This document shows, one piece after another, positions 1-8,413 of a DNA stretch of 47,378 nucleotides. Source of the stretch: Acidobacteriota bacterium (lineage in GTDB: Bacteria; Acidobacteriota; Polarisedimenticolia; J045); the NCBI GenBank assembly GCA_003696075.1, contig RFHH01000193.1, positions 1 to 47,378 of the forward strand, written 5' to 3'. The translations under genes were made by a program, and so were the position numbers. Every line of letters begins with the position of its first letter. Position 1 is the stretch's first letter. The notes under the pieces are model-generated. The model was not told where the DNA came from, did no database searches, and was given only the letters and a program-made list of their open reading frames with translations.

Positions 1-1
1 G

Positions 2-1846
2 GGATGGACTCTCGTCCTCGAGGGCCGGGGCAGGCGGCTGCGGATCGGCCTTCCGCTGACGGGGGATCCGGGCGCCGACGCGCTGCCGGCCGGGCTCGCG
101 ACGGGAGCGCGGGTCTCGGTCCTCTGCGGCCGGCCGGGCATCGCCGGAGCCGCCGCCTGCGTGAGCGTGCTGCGACCCGCTCCCCCCTGGAGGCTCTGGG
201 TGAGGCGCTTGCGAGAAGGCTTCCGCCACCGCGCCCGCCGACGCTTCCACCCCGAGCGGTCGGCGGCCGGACGCTTGGCGATGGCGGCCGTCGCGGGGGA
301 AAAGGGGGCCCTCGACCTCGGCGAAGCCGAGGCACTCCGAGCCAGCGGCCTGGCGCACCTCGCGGTCGTCTCCGGCCTGCACGCCGGACTGCTGGCTGCC
401 ACGGCCGCATCCCTGATCGCGGCGCTCCGCCTCGCGCGCCCCGAGACCGCCGGCCTCGCGACGGCCGCGGCGCTCCTCTTGCTCCTTCCCTGGGCTCCGC
501 CGGTGGGGCGCGCCGCCCTCGCACTCGCCTCGGCCTGCGCCGGCTCGCTGGCGGGGCGGCCGGCCTCGGCCGGTGCCGGTCTCGGGGCGGCCGTTCTGCT
601 GCTCCTCGTCGCCGACCCGAGTCAAGCGACCGCGGCGTCCTTCGTGCTCACGGTGGCGGCCACCGCCGCGCTGGTCCTCGCGAGGCACCGGGACTCGCGG
701 CTTCTCCTCGCCGCTGCCCCGTGGCTCGCGACACAACCGCTCCTCGTCCGCATCGCGGGTCGCTGGTCTCCGTGGGCGCTCCCGGCGAATGTCGTCGCCG
801 TTCCCTGCCTGGTGCCGCTGCTCGCCTTCGGCTGGGCCGCCGTGGCGGCGCCCGAGTTCGCGGGCGCGCTCTTCGCTCGGCCGGCCCTGTCCGCCGCTGC
901 TGGCCTCCTCGCTCTGGCCGGTTGCGTGTCGCGGCTTCCCGGCTCGGGGATCCTCGCGCCCCCCCTGCCGCTGGGGTGGACGCTGCTCGCCGAGGCGGGC
1001 CTCGCGGCGTTGCTCGGATCGCGCCGTCGGCGGGGCCGGCTCGCCGGCCTCCTCGCGCTCGCGGCCGCCGGCGGATGGGCCGCGGCCTCGGGCGCCTCGC
1101 CCCGGAGCGGTCCGGCGGCCGGTTCGGCCACCGTCCTGGACGTGGGGCAGGGCCAGTCGGTGCTCCTGCAGGCAGGGGGACACGCGCTGCTCGCCGACGC
1201 GGGACCTTCCCGTTCGGCCTTCCGGATCCTGGACGCTCTCCGGAGGCGGGGCGTGCTTCGCCTCGACGGCCTACTCCTGTCGCACGGCGACGGCGATCAC
1301 TGCGGGGCCGCGCTCGTCGTGCTCGCCGCCCTCCGGCCCGGTTGGATCGCCGCGCCCGAGCCGGCGGCGACCCGCGATCCGCTTCGGTCGATCCTCGCCG
1401 AGGCGGCGGCGCGCGGCGTGCCCGCCCGCCTGATCGCGGCAGGGGACCGCTTCGCGGCGGGCCCGTTCGAAGTCTCGGTCTGGAACCCCGCCCGGGGCGA
1501 GACCCGGGGAGGGAACGATGCGAGCCTGGTTCTGACGATCCGGGCCGGCGGACTCTTCGCGTTGCTCCCCGGGGACGCGGGGCTGGTCGGGCGGCGCGTT
1601 CCGGGTCTCCCCGTTCCCGACCTCGTCGTCGCCGCGCACCACGGCGCGCCCGGCGCGAACGACCCCCGCCTGATCGGGCGGCTGCGGCCGCGCTGGGTCC
1701 TCGTCTCCAGCGGCCGGCGCTTCGGGCATCCCGACCCGATGCTCCTCGCGCGGCTGCGCCGTTCGGGCATCCGCTGCGCGGCGACCGTCACCTCGGGGCC
1801 GATCCGCGTCGGTGTTCGTGACGGCCGGCTGAGGCGCCTCCCGTGA
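2..1846 (+). CDS. comEC: ComEC/Rec2 family DNA-uptake channel protein, 5' end outside window
   Basis: ComEC forms the inner-membrane channel that takes single-stranded DNA into the cell during natural transformation. The reading frame is open from the first bases, so the start lies upstream. Seen here are the end of an N-terminal soluble domain, the competence-domain motif SGLHAGLL (near base 370), a long run of Ala/Leu-rich membrane segments (about bases 400-1110), and a C-terminal metallo-beta-lactamase domain beginning near VLDVGQGQS, with the metal-binding motif SHGDGDHCGA near base 1280. The order membrane domain then beta-lactamase domain is typical of full ComEC. The gene converges on the M50 protease gene with only 3 bases between them. 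Family assignment is firm; whether the cell is transformable cannot be judged from this gene alone. Confidence 0.9.
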   Translation, partial: GWTLVLEGRGRRLRIGLPLTGDPGADALPAGLATGARVSVLCGRPGIAGAAACVSVLRPAPPWRLWVRRLREGFRHRARRRFHPERSAAGRLAMAAVAGEKGALDLGEAEALRASGLAHLAVVSGLHAGLLAATAASLIAALRLARPETAGLATAAALLLLLPWAPPVGRAALALASACAGSLAGRPASAGAGLGAAVLLLLVADPSQATAASFVLTVAATAALVLARHRDSRLLLAAAPWLATQPLLVRIAGRWSPWALPANVVAVPCLVPLLAFGWAAVAAPEFAGALFARPALSAAAGLLALAGCVSRLPGSGILAPPLPLGWTLLAEAGLAALLGSRRRRGRLAGLLALAAAGGWAAASGASPRSGPAAGSATVLDVGQGQSVLLQAGGHALLADAGPSRSAFRILDALRRRGVLRLDGLLLSHGDGDHCGAALVVLAALRPGWIAAPEPAATRDPLRSILAEAAARGVPARLIAAGDRFAAGPFEVSVWNPARGETRGGNDASLVLTIRAGGLFALLPGDAGLVGRRVPGLPVPDLVVAAHHGAPGANDPRLIGRLRPRWVLVSSGRRFGHPDPMLLARLRRSGIRCAATVTSGPIRVGVRDGRLRRLP

Positions 1847-1849
1847 CCT

Positions 1850-2788
1850 CTACAGGCCGCGGATTCCGAGGGGATTCGGAATGAAGCAGAGAAGCAGGAT
1901 GGCCAGCGCGGCCGCGGCGACCGCCAGCCGCCCGCCGCCGGGGCGGCCCCCCGGCACGAACGGATGACGCCGCCCGAAGACGAGAACCACGACGGCCCAC
2001 GCGCTCCAGGCCGAGACCTCGCCGTACACGAGCGAGCGGGTCACGACGAGCGAGGCGAGGAACAGGCCCGAGGCGAGGGAGATCGCGCGGTGCGCTCGGG
2101 GCCAGAGCGCGTACACGATGTGCCCGCCGTCGAACTGGCCCGCCGGGATCAGGTTCATCGCGGTCGCCAGCACGCCGAGCCAGCCCGCCAGGAAAACGGG
2201 GTCCGCCTCGAGATCGGCTCCCCCGAGGTCGGGGTAGAGGAGGCTCTGCAGCGCCCAGGTGAGCAGGCTGTCGCCGAAGATCCATGCCGGTCCGGAGGGC
2301 GGGGCCCCGACGACCCGCGACCGGAGCAGTCCGACGACCAGCACCGGCACCGAGACGGCGAACCCGGCGAGCGGCCCGGCCACGCCGATGTCGAACAGCG
2401 CGCGGCGGTCGCGGATGGCCCCCTTGATCCGGATGACCGCCCCGAAGGTGCCGAACAGGAAGAACGGGGGAGCGGGAATGAAGAACGGCAGCGTGCAGGC
2501 AACGCCGTAGGCGCGGCAAGCCAGGTAGTGACCCATCTCGTGGGCCAGGAAGAATCCCATCAGCGCGGCGCTGTAGGGCCACGCGGCCGCCGCGACATCG
2601 CCGAAGGCGGACAGGCGCCCCGACGCCAGGCGGGCGAGGGCGGCCGCACCGTCCTCTGAGAAGGCGGCTCCCGCGAGAAGCGTGGTGACGACCGTGGCCC
2701 CGAGGAGGACGGCGTTGAGCAGCGGAAAGCGGCGCCGCCGGGGCGCGGGAGCCGGCGGCGCCTCCCACGGCCCGAGCGGGACGCTCAC
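1850..2788 (-). CDS. M50 (site-2 protease-like) membrane metalloprotease
   Basis: Predicted intramembrane zinc protease of 312 residues. The zinc motif HEMGH is at residues 83-87, and the third ligand motif NLIPAGQFDGGH is at 212-223 with Asp220. Several hydrophobic segments surround both motifs, and a Pro-rich cytosolic tail precedes the first. Family members cleave membrane-bound substrates, often anti-sigma factors; the substrate here is unknown. No PDZ domain is visible, which separates it from RseP and places it with the compact plant/cyanobacterial-like M50 group. The start is GTG and overlaps the stop of the upstream HU gene as GTGA, so the two are probably translationally coupled. Confidence 0.88.
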   Translation of the reverse strand: MSVPLGPWEAPPAPAPRRRRFPLLNAVLLGATVVTTLLAGAAFSEDGAAALARLASGRLSAFGDVAAAAWPYSAALMGFFLAHEMGHYLACRAYGVACTLPFFIPAPPFFLFGTFGAVIRIKGAIRDRRALFDIGVAGPLAGFAVSVPVLVVGLLRSRVVGAPPSGPAWIFGDSLLTWALQSLLYPDLGGADLEADPVFLAGWLGVLATAMNLIPAGQFDGGHIVYALWPRAHRAISLASGLFLASLVVTRSLVYGEVSAWSAWAVVVLVFGRRHPFVPGGRPGGGRLAVAAAALAILLLCFIPNPLGIRGL

Positions 2789-3057
2789 GGCTCGATGTCG
2801 CGCAGGTCCTTGCCGGGCTTGAAGCGGACGGTGCGGCCGGGCGGAATCCGGACCTCGCGCCCGGTGCGCGGGTTCCGCCCGAAACCCCTCTTCCGGGGTC
2901 TCACCTGGAACACGCCGAAACCGCGGAACTCGATCCGCTCCCCGCGCGCCATCGCCTCGCGAAGCGCGTCGAAGAGCGCCTCCACGGCCTTCACCGCTTG
3001 CGCCTTGCCGATGTTGGCCTGCTCGACCACCCGGTTGACGATGTCCGCTTTGACCAT
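2785..3057 (-). CDS. hup: HU/IHF-family DNA-binding protein (90 aa)
   Basis: Small DNA-bending nucleoid protein of standard family length. It shows the conserved core EFRGFGVFQVR, the arm motif GRNPRTGREV near residues 60-69 and the FKPGKDLR C-terminal helix. I chose the ATG at 3057 because it gives MVKADIVN, the usual HU start; a much longer frame upstream has no homology. Der diverges from it across 111 bases. The stop overlaps the start of the M50 protease, an unusual partner for HU. A second HU gene with a C-terminal tail lies at 13415, so at least two paralogs exist. Confidence 0.93.
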   Translation of the reverse strand: MVKADIVNRVVEQANIGKAQAVKAVEALFDALREAMARGERIEFRGFGVFQVRPRKRGFGRNPRTGREVRIPPGRTVRFKPGKDLRDIEP

Positions 3058-3168
3058 GTCTTTCCGCGACCTCCGCGCACCCGTGCCGGCGCGCTCGGCG
3101 CGGGACGGGCTCGCGCAGTTTATCGTGTCGGCGGCGCCGGGACCATCCCCGGGCGCGGAGACGAGGCC

Positions 3169-4518
3169 ATGAGCCGGACCCGGGCGAGAAAGGCCGATCT
3201 GCCGCGTGTGGCGATCGTGGGGCGACCCAACGTCGGCAAGTCGACGCTCTTCAATCGGCTCGTGGGCCGCCGGGAGGCGATCGTCCACGACCGCCCCGGG
3301 GTGACGAGGGACCGCCTGGAACGCGAGGTGGAGCTCGCGGGGAGGGCGGTCCGGCTCTGGGACACCGGGGGGCTCGTTCCCGACACCGACGAGGCGCTCG
3401 CCAGGGCGGTCACGGAACAGGCCCTTGCCGCGGTGCGGGAGGCGGATCTGATCCTCTTCGTGATCGACGGGCGGGCGGGGGTCACCCCACTCGACGAGGA
3501 GATCGCCGCACGCCTGCGCGAGGTGGCCGACCGGGTGCTCCTCGTCGTGAACAAGCTCGACACCGGCCGTCTCGCCGACGCCGCCGCGGACGGCTGGCGG
3601 CTCGGACTCGGCGAACCGCTTCCGCTTTCGGCGGAACACGGGATCGGCCTGGAGCGGCTGGTCGATGCCGCCGGCGCCCGGCTGCCTGCCTCCGCCCCGG
3701 AAGGCGAGGCGGAGGAGAGGGAGGAGCTGTCGGTGGCGGTGGTCGGCCGGCCCAACGTGGGGAAGTCGTCGTTGATCAACCGCCTCGCGGGTGCCGAGCG
3801 CGTCACCGTCAGCCCCGTTCCGGGAACGACGCGGGACGCGGTCGACGTCGTGCTGGTCCGGGACGGCCGGCGCTACCGGATCGTCGACACCGCCGGGCTC
3901 AGGCGCTCGGCGAAGGCGGCGGCGGACGACGAGCGGATCGGCATGCTGATGACGCGACGCAGGCTGGAGCGGTGCCAGGTGGCCGTGCTCGTGCTCGACG
4001 CCCCCCAGGGGCTGACGAGCCAGGACGTGGCGATCGCCGGCGAGATCGCGAAGTCGGCCAAGCCGTTCGTCATCGCGCTGAACAAGTGGGACCTCGTGTC
4101 CGACCCCGATCGGACCCGCCGCGACCTCGAGGCGGCGATCGACAGGAGGCTCGGTTTCGCCTCCTACGCCCCCCGGCTGAGCGTGTCGGCGGTGGAGGGC
4201 CGGCGGGTGTTTCGCCTGCTGGACACCTGCCGGGCCGTAGCGGAGGCCGCCTCGCGGAGGATCCCGACGTCGGAGCTGAACCGCTTCCTGCAGGCCGCCG
4301 TGGCCGAGCACCTGTCGCGGGGCGGAAGCAGCCCGAAGATGCTGTACGCGACCCAGATCGGCACGCTCCCGCCCCGGTTCGTCGTCTTCTGCCGCGATCC
4401 CGGCCGGCTGTCGGCGCCGCTGCGCCGGTTCCTCGAGGGTCGGCTCCGGGACGCCTTCCAGCTCGGCCCCACGCCGGTCGTCGTCACTTTCCGGCGGCCC
4501 CCGCGCCGCCCGCGCTGA
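3169..4518 (+). CDS. der: Ribosome biogenesis GTPase Der (EngA)
   Basis: Der is a tandem GTPase needed for maturation of the 50S ribosomal subunit. The 449-residue product has two complete G domains. The first has GRPNVGKST at residues 18-26, the switch motif DTGG and NKLD. The second has GRPNVGKSS, DTAG and NKWD. A C-terminal KH-like domain follows and contains the family motif SSPKMLYATQIG. Length matches the family. The ATG at 3169 was chosen because the G1 motif follows at the usual distance; upstream sequence in frame is not conserved. It is divergent from the HU gene and followed by a promoter for mglA. Confidence 0.97.
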   Translation: MSRTRARKADLPRVAIVGRPNVGKSTLFNRLVGRREAIVHDRPGVTRDRLEREVELAGRAVRLWDTGGLVPDTDEALARAVTEQALAAVREADLILFVIDGRAGVTPLDEEIAARLREVADRVLLVVNKLDTGRLADAAADGWRLGLGEPLPLSAEHGIGLERLVDAAGARLPASAPEGEAEEREELSVAVVGRPNVGKSSLINRLAGAERVTVSPVPGTTRDAVDVVLVRDGRRYRIVDTAGLRRSAKAAADDERIGMLMTRRRLERCQVAVLVLDAPQGLTSQDVAIAGEIAKSAKPFVIALNKWDLVSDPDRTRRDLEAAIDRRLGFASYAPRLSVSAVEGRRVFRLLDTCRAVAEAASRRIPTSELNRFLQAAVAEHLSRGGSSPKMLYATQIGTLPPRFVVFCRDPGRLSAPLRRFLEGRLRDAFQLGPTPVVVTFRRPPRRPR

Positions 4519-4541
4519 GCGCCGTCTCCCGGCCGACCCTT

Positions 4542-4570
4542 TTGACCTGCGGGGCGGACAACTCTATGTT
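4542..4570 (+). promoter_or_regulatory. Sigma-70-type promoter for mglA operon
   Basis: TTGACC (4542-4547), a 17-base spacer and TATGTT (4565-4570) lie 24 bases after the der stop. Position and spacing fit a housekeeping promoter that would give a leader of roughly 80 bases before the mglA ATG at 4660. Based on sequence match only. Confidence 0.6.
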
Positions 4571-4659
4571 TCCCGCGCAGGTCCGACGAGGTTCGGACTC
4601 CGGGAGGACGCGGCGGGCCCAGCCGGTCCGGCCGCCTGCGCGCGGGGAGATCGGGAGCG

Positions 4660-6063
4660 ATGGCCGTTTTCAACTACTCGACCCGGGAGCTGACGACGAA
4701 GATCGTCTACTACGGACCGGGTCTCTGCGGGAAGACCACCAACCTCCAGTTCATCTACGAGCACATGCCGGCGGGCGTCCGGGGAAAGATGCTCTCCCTG
4801 GCGACGAAGACGGACCGCACGCTCTTCTTCGATTTCCTCCCGATCGATCTCGGCCAGATCCAGGGGATGAAGACGAAGGTCCAGCTCTACACGGTCCCCG
4901 GCCAGGTCTTCTACAACGAAACGCGGCGGCTGGTGCTGAAGGGAGCCGACGGGATCGTCTTCGTGGCGGACAGCCAGGAGAACATGCTGGACGCCAACAT
5001 CGATTCGTTCCGCAATCTCGAGGAAAACCTCGCCGCGCACGGACTGTCGCTGGAAACCCTGCCGCACGTGCTCCAGTTCAACAAACAGGATCTTCCCAAC
5101 GCTCTTCCGGTCGAGGTCCTCAACGAAAAGCTCAACAAATACAACGCGCCGTTCTACGAGGCGATCGCGACCACCGGCGTCGGCGTCCAGGAAACGCTGC
5201 GGCACATCTGCAAGCTGGTGCTGCTGAGGCTGAACGAGCGGTACGGCGGCGGCGCCCCGCTGGAGGCCGGCGAGGCCGCTCCCGCCGCCTCCCCGGAGGG
5301 TGTGCCTTCGGCGGCGGCCGCGCAGGCGGCGGCCGCGGCATCGGGCGCGACGGAGCTCGCGTCGGACGCCGGGTCGGAGGGCTGGGAGATTGCCGCCGCC
5401 GGGGCGGCGGCCGCGCAGGCCGCGGGAACCGGAGCTCCCGATCTGGCGTGGGAGGCCGGGGAGGCGAGCCAGGAGATCTCCGCCGCCGGGCCGGAGGCCC
5501 CGGCGGCCGAGCCGGCGGCCGCGGGAAGCGGAGCGGTCGATCTGGCCTGGGAGGCCGGAGCCGGGAGCCAGGAGATCTCCGCCGCCGCGGATGGGTCTGC
5601 TCCGGCGGAAGAGCCGGCCTCTGCCGCGGGAGCGGGTGGGCCGGAGTTCGCCTGGGACTCCGGCGCGGGCGAGCAGGGCCTCTCCGCCCCCGGTGTCGGT
5701 GCCGGAGGGGCGTTCGACGCGGGCCCCGGCGGAGAGAGCGGGGAGTGGGGGGCCGCCGCCGAGGACGAGGACGTCTTCGGGCTCGCCGAGGCGAGCCCGC
5801 CCCCGGAGCCGCCGCGGGCCGGGTCCACGGTGAGGATCGACAGGAACGAGCTGGAGGCGGCGCTCGGGGCTCCGGCGGCGGTGGCTTCCGCGACCGCGGT
5901 CGAGGTCTCGGCGGAAGATCCGTTGTTCCAGGAAGAGATCGAACCGACGATCCTCGCTCCCGGTCAACCCCAGGAGATCCTGGTACCGATCGAGATCCAC
6001 ACCGGGGAGGAACGGCGCCGGTTCCGCCTCTCGATTCGCCTCGAGATGACATCGCAGCGATGA
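4660..6063 (+). CDS. mglA: MglA-type small Ras-like GTPase with long repeat-bearing C-terminal tail
   Basis: MglA GTPases set cell polarity and drive type IV pilus or gliding motility in Myxococcus and Thermus. Residues 1-195 are a complete MglA G domain: P-loop GPGLCGKTT (19-27), TDRT with Arg53, PGQ with Gln82 and NKQD (141-144). Arg53 and Gln82 are the positions known as intrinsic catalytic residues in characterised MglA. Beyond it comes an Ala/Gly/Glu-rich tail of about 190 residues with four imperfect repeats of a Trp-containing acidic motif, then a beta-rich C-terminal segment of about 75 residues. Typical MglA ends near residue 195, so the 467-residue length is unusual. No MglB/Roadblock gene is nearby. 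Its stop overlaps the next gene as ATGA. Function in motility is inferred. Confidence 0.9.
   Translation: MAVFNYSTRELTTKIVYYGPGLCGKTTNLQFIYEHMPAGVRGKMLSLATKTDRTLFFDFLPIDLGQIQGMKTKVQLYTVPGQVFYNETRRLVLKGADGIVFVADSQENMLDANIDSFRNLEENLAAHGLSLETLPHVLQFNKQDLPNALPVEVLNEKLNKYNAPFYEAIATTGVGVQETLRHICKLVLLRLNERYGGGAPLEAGEAAPAASPEGVPSAAAAQAAAAASGATELASDAGSEGWEIAAAGAAAAQAAGTGAPDLAWEAGEASQEISAAGPEAPAAEPAAAGSGAVDLAWEAGAGSQEISAAADGSAPAEEPASAAGAGGPEFAWDSGAGEQGLSAPGVGAGGAFDAGPGGESGEWGAAAEDEDVFGLAEASPPPEPPRAGSTVRIDRNELEAALGAPAAVASATAVEVSAEDPLFQEEIEPTILAPGQPQEILVPIEIHTGEERRRFRLSIRLEMTSQR
5353..5703 (+). repeat. Four degenerate repeats inside mglA tail
   Basis: Four copies of a motif close to DLAWEAGxxSQEISAAG begin at bases 5353, 5440, 5539 and 5644 (residues 232, 261, 294 and 329), spaced 29, 33 and 35 residues apart by Ala/Pro/Gly linkers. 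The middle two copies are nearly identical; the outer two have drifted. The conserved Trp and acidic residues suggest short linear binding motifs rather than folded domains. Confidence 0.8.
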
Positions 6064-6665
6064 TCACCGCCACCCGGAAACGCACGCGCCGCTACCTCTC
6101 GGTCCCCGCGGGAAGCTACCCGCCCCCGGTTCCGCCGGACGGGGGACCGCTCGCCCCCGCGGCACCGGCGGAGCGGACGGAGGCGGAGCCGGAACTCGAC
6201 TTCGCCGCTCCCGCCGATCCGGCGCCCCCAACCGACAAGGCGGCGGCCGTCGCCGCCGCACCGGAACCGGGGCCCGTTCCCGAGCCGATCCTGGCCGGGG
6301 AAGTCCCCTCCCGTCCCGCGGAGGCCGGCACCGCGCCCGGCGAGGAAGTGCCGGCGCGCGGCTCCGACCCCATCCCGCTGCTGCAGCCACCGGAGGCGAA
6401 GCGGAGCGCGGCACGCCCGCTGGCCGGTATGCTAGTCGGCAGCCTGTTCGGCTCGATCGCAGGCGCCGTCGTGGGAACGCTGCTGCTCGCGTTCGCGCGG
6501 ACGGGCCGGTTCGACGCGGCATGGCGGGAACCTATCGACCTGTGGACCAGTCTCGACGATCCGGTCCTCGCAGCCAGCGCTTCGCTGGTGCTCGCGGGCT
6601 TCGCCGTCCTCGGCCTCGCCCTCGGCTGGCGGGGACGGGGGGAATCCTCCTCGCCGCGCTCCTGA
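6060..6665 (+). CDS. Pro/Ala-rich protein with two C-terminal membrane helices, unknown function
   Basis: I do not recognise a family. The 201-residue product has a basic N-terminus (RKRTRR), a disordered Pro/Ala/Glu-rich stretch (residues 20-118) and two hydrophobic helices at about 121-146 and 168-190. The first helix is Gly-rich with GxxxG spacing (LVGSLFGSIAGAVVG). The ATG overlaps the mglA stop as ATGA, so it is very likely co-translated with the GTPase. One plausible reading is a membrane anchor or effector for the MglA-type protein; this is inference from position only. Confidence 0.75.
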   Translation: MITATRKRTRRYLSVPAGSYPPPVPPDGGPLAPAAPAERTEAEPELDFAAPADPAPPTDKAAAVAAAPEPGPVPEPILAGEVPSRPAEAGTAPGEEVPARGSDPIPLLQPPEAKRSAARPLAGMLVGSLFGSIAGAVVGTLLLAFARTGRFDAAWREPIDLWTSLDDPVLAASASLVLAGFAVLGLALGWRGRGESSSPRS

Positions 6666-7594
6666 GCCTCGCGCCGGTTGCGGGAATCGCGAGGGAACGC
6701 CCCGATCCGGCGCGCCCGCGAGACGGGGCCGACCTGCTGCAGCGGATCGCCGCCGGCGAGACCGTCGTCCTCGCCCGCGTGGAGAGGCGGGGAGCCAAGG
6801 CCAGGCTCGCGGTCGAGGAGGTTCTGCGTGGCACCGGCGTGGGGGAGACGATTCGAATCGCCTTCCGCGGGGACAACCTCGCGAGGCCTCCCGGCACGCC
6901 GCCCTTCGATCCGGTCGAGGGAGAGGAAGCGTTCTGGGTGCTCGAGCGATACACCGACTCGGCCGGAGACCCGGTCGCGGATGACCTGTTCCGCCCGGCC
7001 GCGGGGTACGCCTCGCGCATTCCGATCCCCGCCGAGGGCGCCCGGGCCCTCGACGAGGCGGTGCGCGAGATCGTCCGCTACCAGGATCGTCCGGACCGGG
7101 GAGCGGCGGAGGCGCAGCTCGTCGCCTGGCTGTCGGGCACCAACCCCTGGCTGATCGACGCAGCGCTCCGGGAGGCTTCCCGCTTCGGCCTCGCCGACGA
7201 AGCCTGGATCCCAGGGCTTCTCGCCCACGCGCGAGACGCCAGCCCGGAGCGGCGGCGCTGGGCCCTCCGGGCGATCGGCCTCGCGCTCGAGCGGGGCCGA
7301 CTCGAGCCCCGCCGGACGCTGCGGCCGCGGCCGGACGAGATCGAGAGCGCGGGGGAACTGGTGCGGGCCTGCCGGGAGCTGATCGTCCGGTTGGCCCGGA
7401 CCGACGAATCGGCGGAGGTGCGGGCGGAGGCCGTGCGCCTGCTGCCCCGTGCAGGGGTGCCGGAAGCCCGTCGCATCCTCGAGGCGATCGCGGACGAGGA
7501 CCCTGCGCAGGAGGTTCGGTACGAGGCAGCGGCGGGGTTGTACCGGCTCGGCCGCTCCCGGGAGGCGGGTTCGCCGAACCCGGCGCCGCGTTGA
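6521..7594 (+). CDS. Exported or anchored protein with HEAT-like helical repeats
   Basis: The product is 357 residues from this ATG. A hydrophobic segment at residues 37-57 looks like a signal or anchor. The C-terminal half contains paired amphipathic helices such as AEVRAEAVRLLPRAG, typical of HEAT/PBS-lyase repeats that bind proteins. The N-terminal 36 residues are Arg/Pro-rich and overlap the preceding gene by 145 bases, so the true start may be later (GTG at 6542) or non-standard; no good Shine-Dalgarno decides it. The middle (residues 70-160) resembles no family I can name. It belongs to the mglA gene run and ends inside the promoter of the next gene. Confidence 0.7.
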   Translation: MAGTYRPVDQSRRSGPRSQRFAGARGLRRPRPRPRLAGTGGILLAALLSLAPVAGIARERPDPARPRDGADLLQRIAAGETVVLARVERRGAKARLAVEEVLRGTGVGETIRIAFRGDNLARPPGTPPFDPVEGEEAFWVLERYTDSAGDPVADDLFRPAAGYASRIPIPAEGARALDEAVREIVRYQDRPDRGAAEAQLVAWLSGTNPWLIDAALREASRFGLADEAWIPGLLAHARDASPERRRWALRAIGLALERGRLEPRRTLRPRPDEIESAGELVRACRELIVRLARTDESAEVRAEAVRLLPRAGVPEARRILEAIADEDPAQEVRYEAAAGLYRLGRSREAGSPNPAPR

Positions 7595-7620
7595 CCCCCG
7601 GCGGCAGCGGTTCCTATATT
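7591..7620 (+). promoter_or_regulatory. Promoter with upstream stop codon inside its -35 box
   Basis: TTGACC (7591-7596), an 18-base spacer and TATATT (7615-7620) precede the cyclic-nucleotide-binding/FHA gene. The TGA stop of the HEAT-like gene (7592-7594) is part of the -35 hexamer. Confidence 0.6.
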
Positions 7621-7663
7621 CCGCCGGGAGCGGGGCATCCCGCCGGAAAGGCCGGATCCGCCG

Positions 7664-8413
7664 ATGGCGTCGGTTTCCCTCAAGGCCCTGACCGTCCCTT
7701 ACCAGGCGGGCGAGACGATCGTCGGCCCCGAGGAGAAGGGGCACTGCCTGTTCATCATCCAATCGGGGAAGGTGAGGCTGTCTCGGCCGTCCGGCAGCGG
7801 CCCCGCCCGCGAGATCGCGGTGCTGGGCAAGGGAGACCTGTTCGGGGAGGGGGCCATCCTCGACGGGCGGCCGTACGGGATCAAAGCCGAGGCGACCACC
7901 GACTGCGAGATCGTCGAGATCAGCCCTCAGACCTTTCAGCGCCTCCTGTCGAGCCACCCCGAGATCGCGGTCCGGGTGATGCGAAAGCTGGCGACCCGAC
8001 TCGAGGCGGTGGAAACCGCGCTCGCCGCGGCGGCCGGCGAAGCGCCGCGGGCCGCCAAGACGGCTCTCCGCCAGGAGGCTCCCCCGACCGGCAAGCTCTG
8101 CTGGCTGGAGGTCGAGGGGTCGGGAGAACGCTTCCCGCTCAACGGGCCGGAGGTCATGATCGGCCGGTACGATCCGGTGACGGACCATCGGCCGGAAGTG
8201 GATCTGACGGAGATCGACACGAGGCGCTCCGTGTCGCGCCGCCATGCCCGGGTGACGCGGTCCTCGAAGGGTTGGCTGCTCTCGGAAGAAAAGGGCGTCC
8301 TCAACGGCACCCTCCTGAACGGGAAGAAGATCCCGCCGGGGAAGCCGGTCCGGATCAAGGACGGGGACGTCATCGCCCTCGGCGTCGTTCGGCTGACTTT
8401 CCACGAGGAGTGA
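7664..8413 (+). CDS. Cyclic-nucleotide-binding-like domain fused to FHA domain
   Basis: This is a two-domain signalling protein of 249 residues. Residues 5-115 form a cNMP-binding (CRP-like) beta-barrel with GDLFGEGAIL at 57-66. The usual PRxA phosphate-binding Arg is not clearly kept (the text reads RPYGIKA), so cyclic nucleotide binding is uncertain. After a linker, residues 145-247 form an FHA domain with GR at 167-168, SRRH at 191-194 and NGT at 214-216, the residues that recognise phosphothreonine. No DNA-binding domain is present, so it is not a CRP-type regulator. It probably links a ligand or nucleotide signal to Ser/Thr kinase signalling. The next gene overlaps it as GTGA. Confidence 0.88.
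   Translation: MASVSLKALTVPYQAGETIVGPEEKGHCLFIIQSGKVRLSRPSGSGPAREIAVLGKGDLFGEGAILDGRPYGIKAEATTDCEIVEISPQTFQRLLSSHPEIAVRVMRKLATRLEAVETALAAAAGEAPRAAKTALRQEAPPTGKLCWLEVEGSGERFPLNGPEVMIGRYDPVTDHRPEVDLTEIDTRRSVSRRHARVTRSSKGWLLSEEKGVLNGTLLNGKKIPPGKPVRIKDGDVIALGVVRLTFHEE

Noticed and set aside
4-1821. 605-codon frame overlapping comEC
   Set aside because: Arg/Pro-rich shadow; the comEC frame has the competence motif and the beta-lactamase metal motif.
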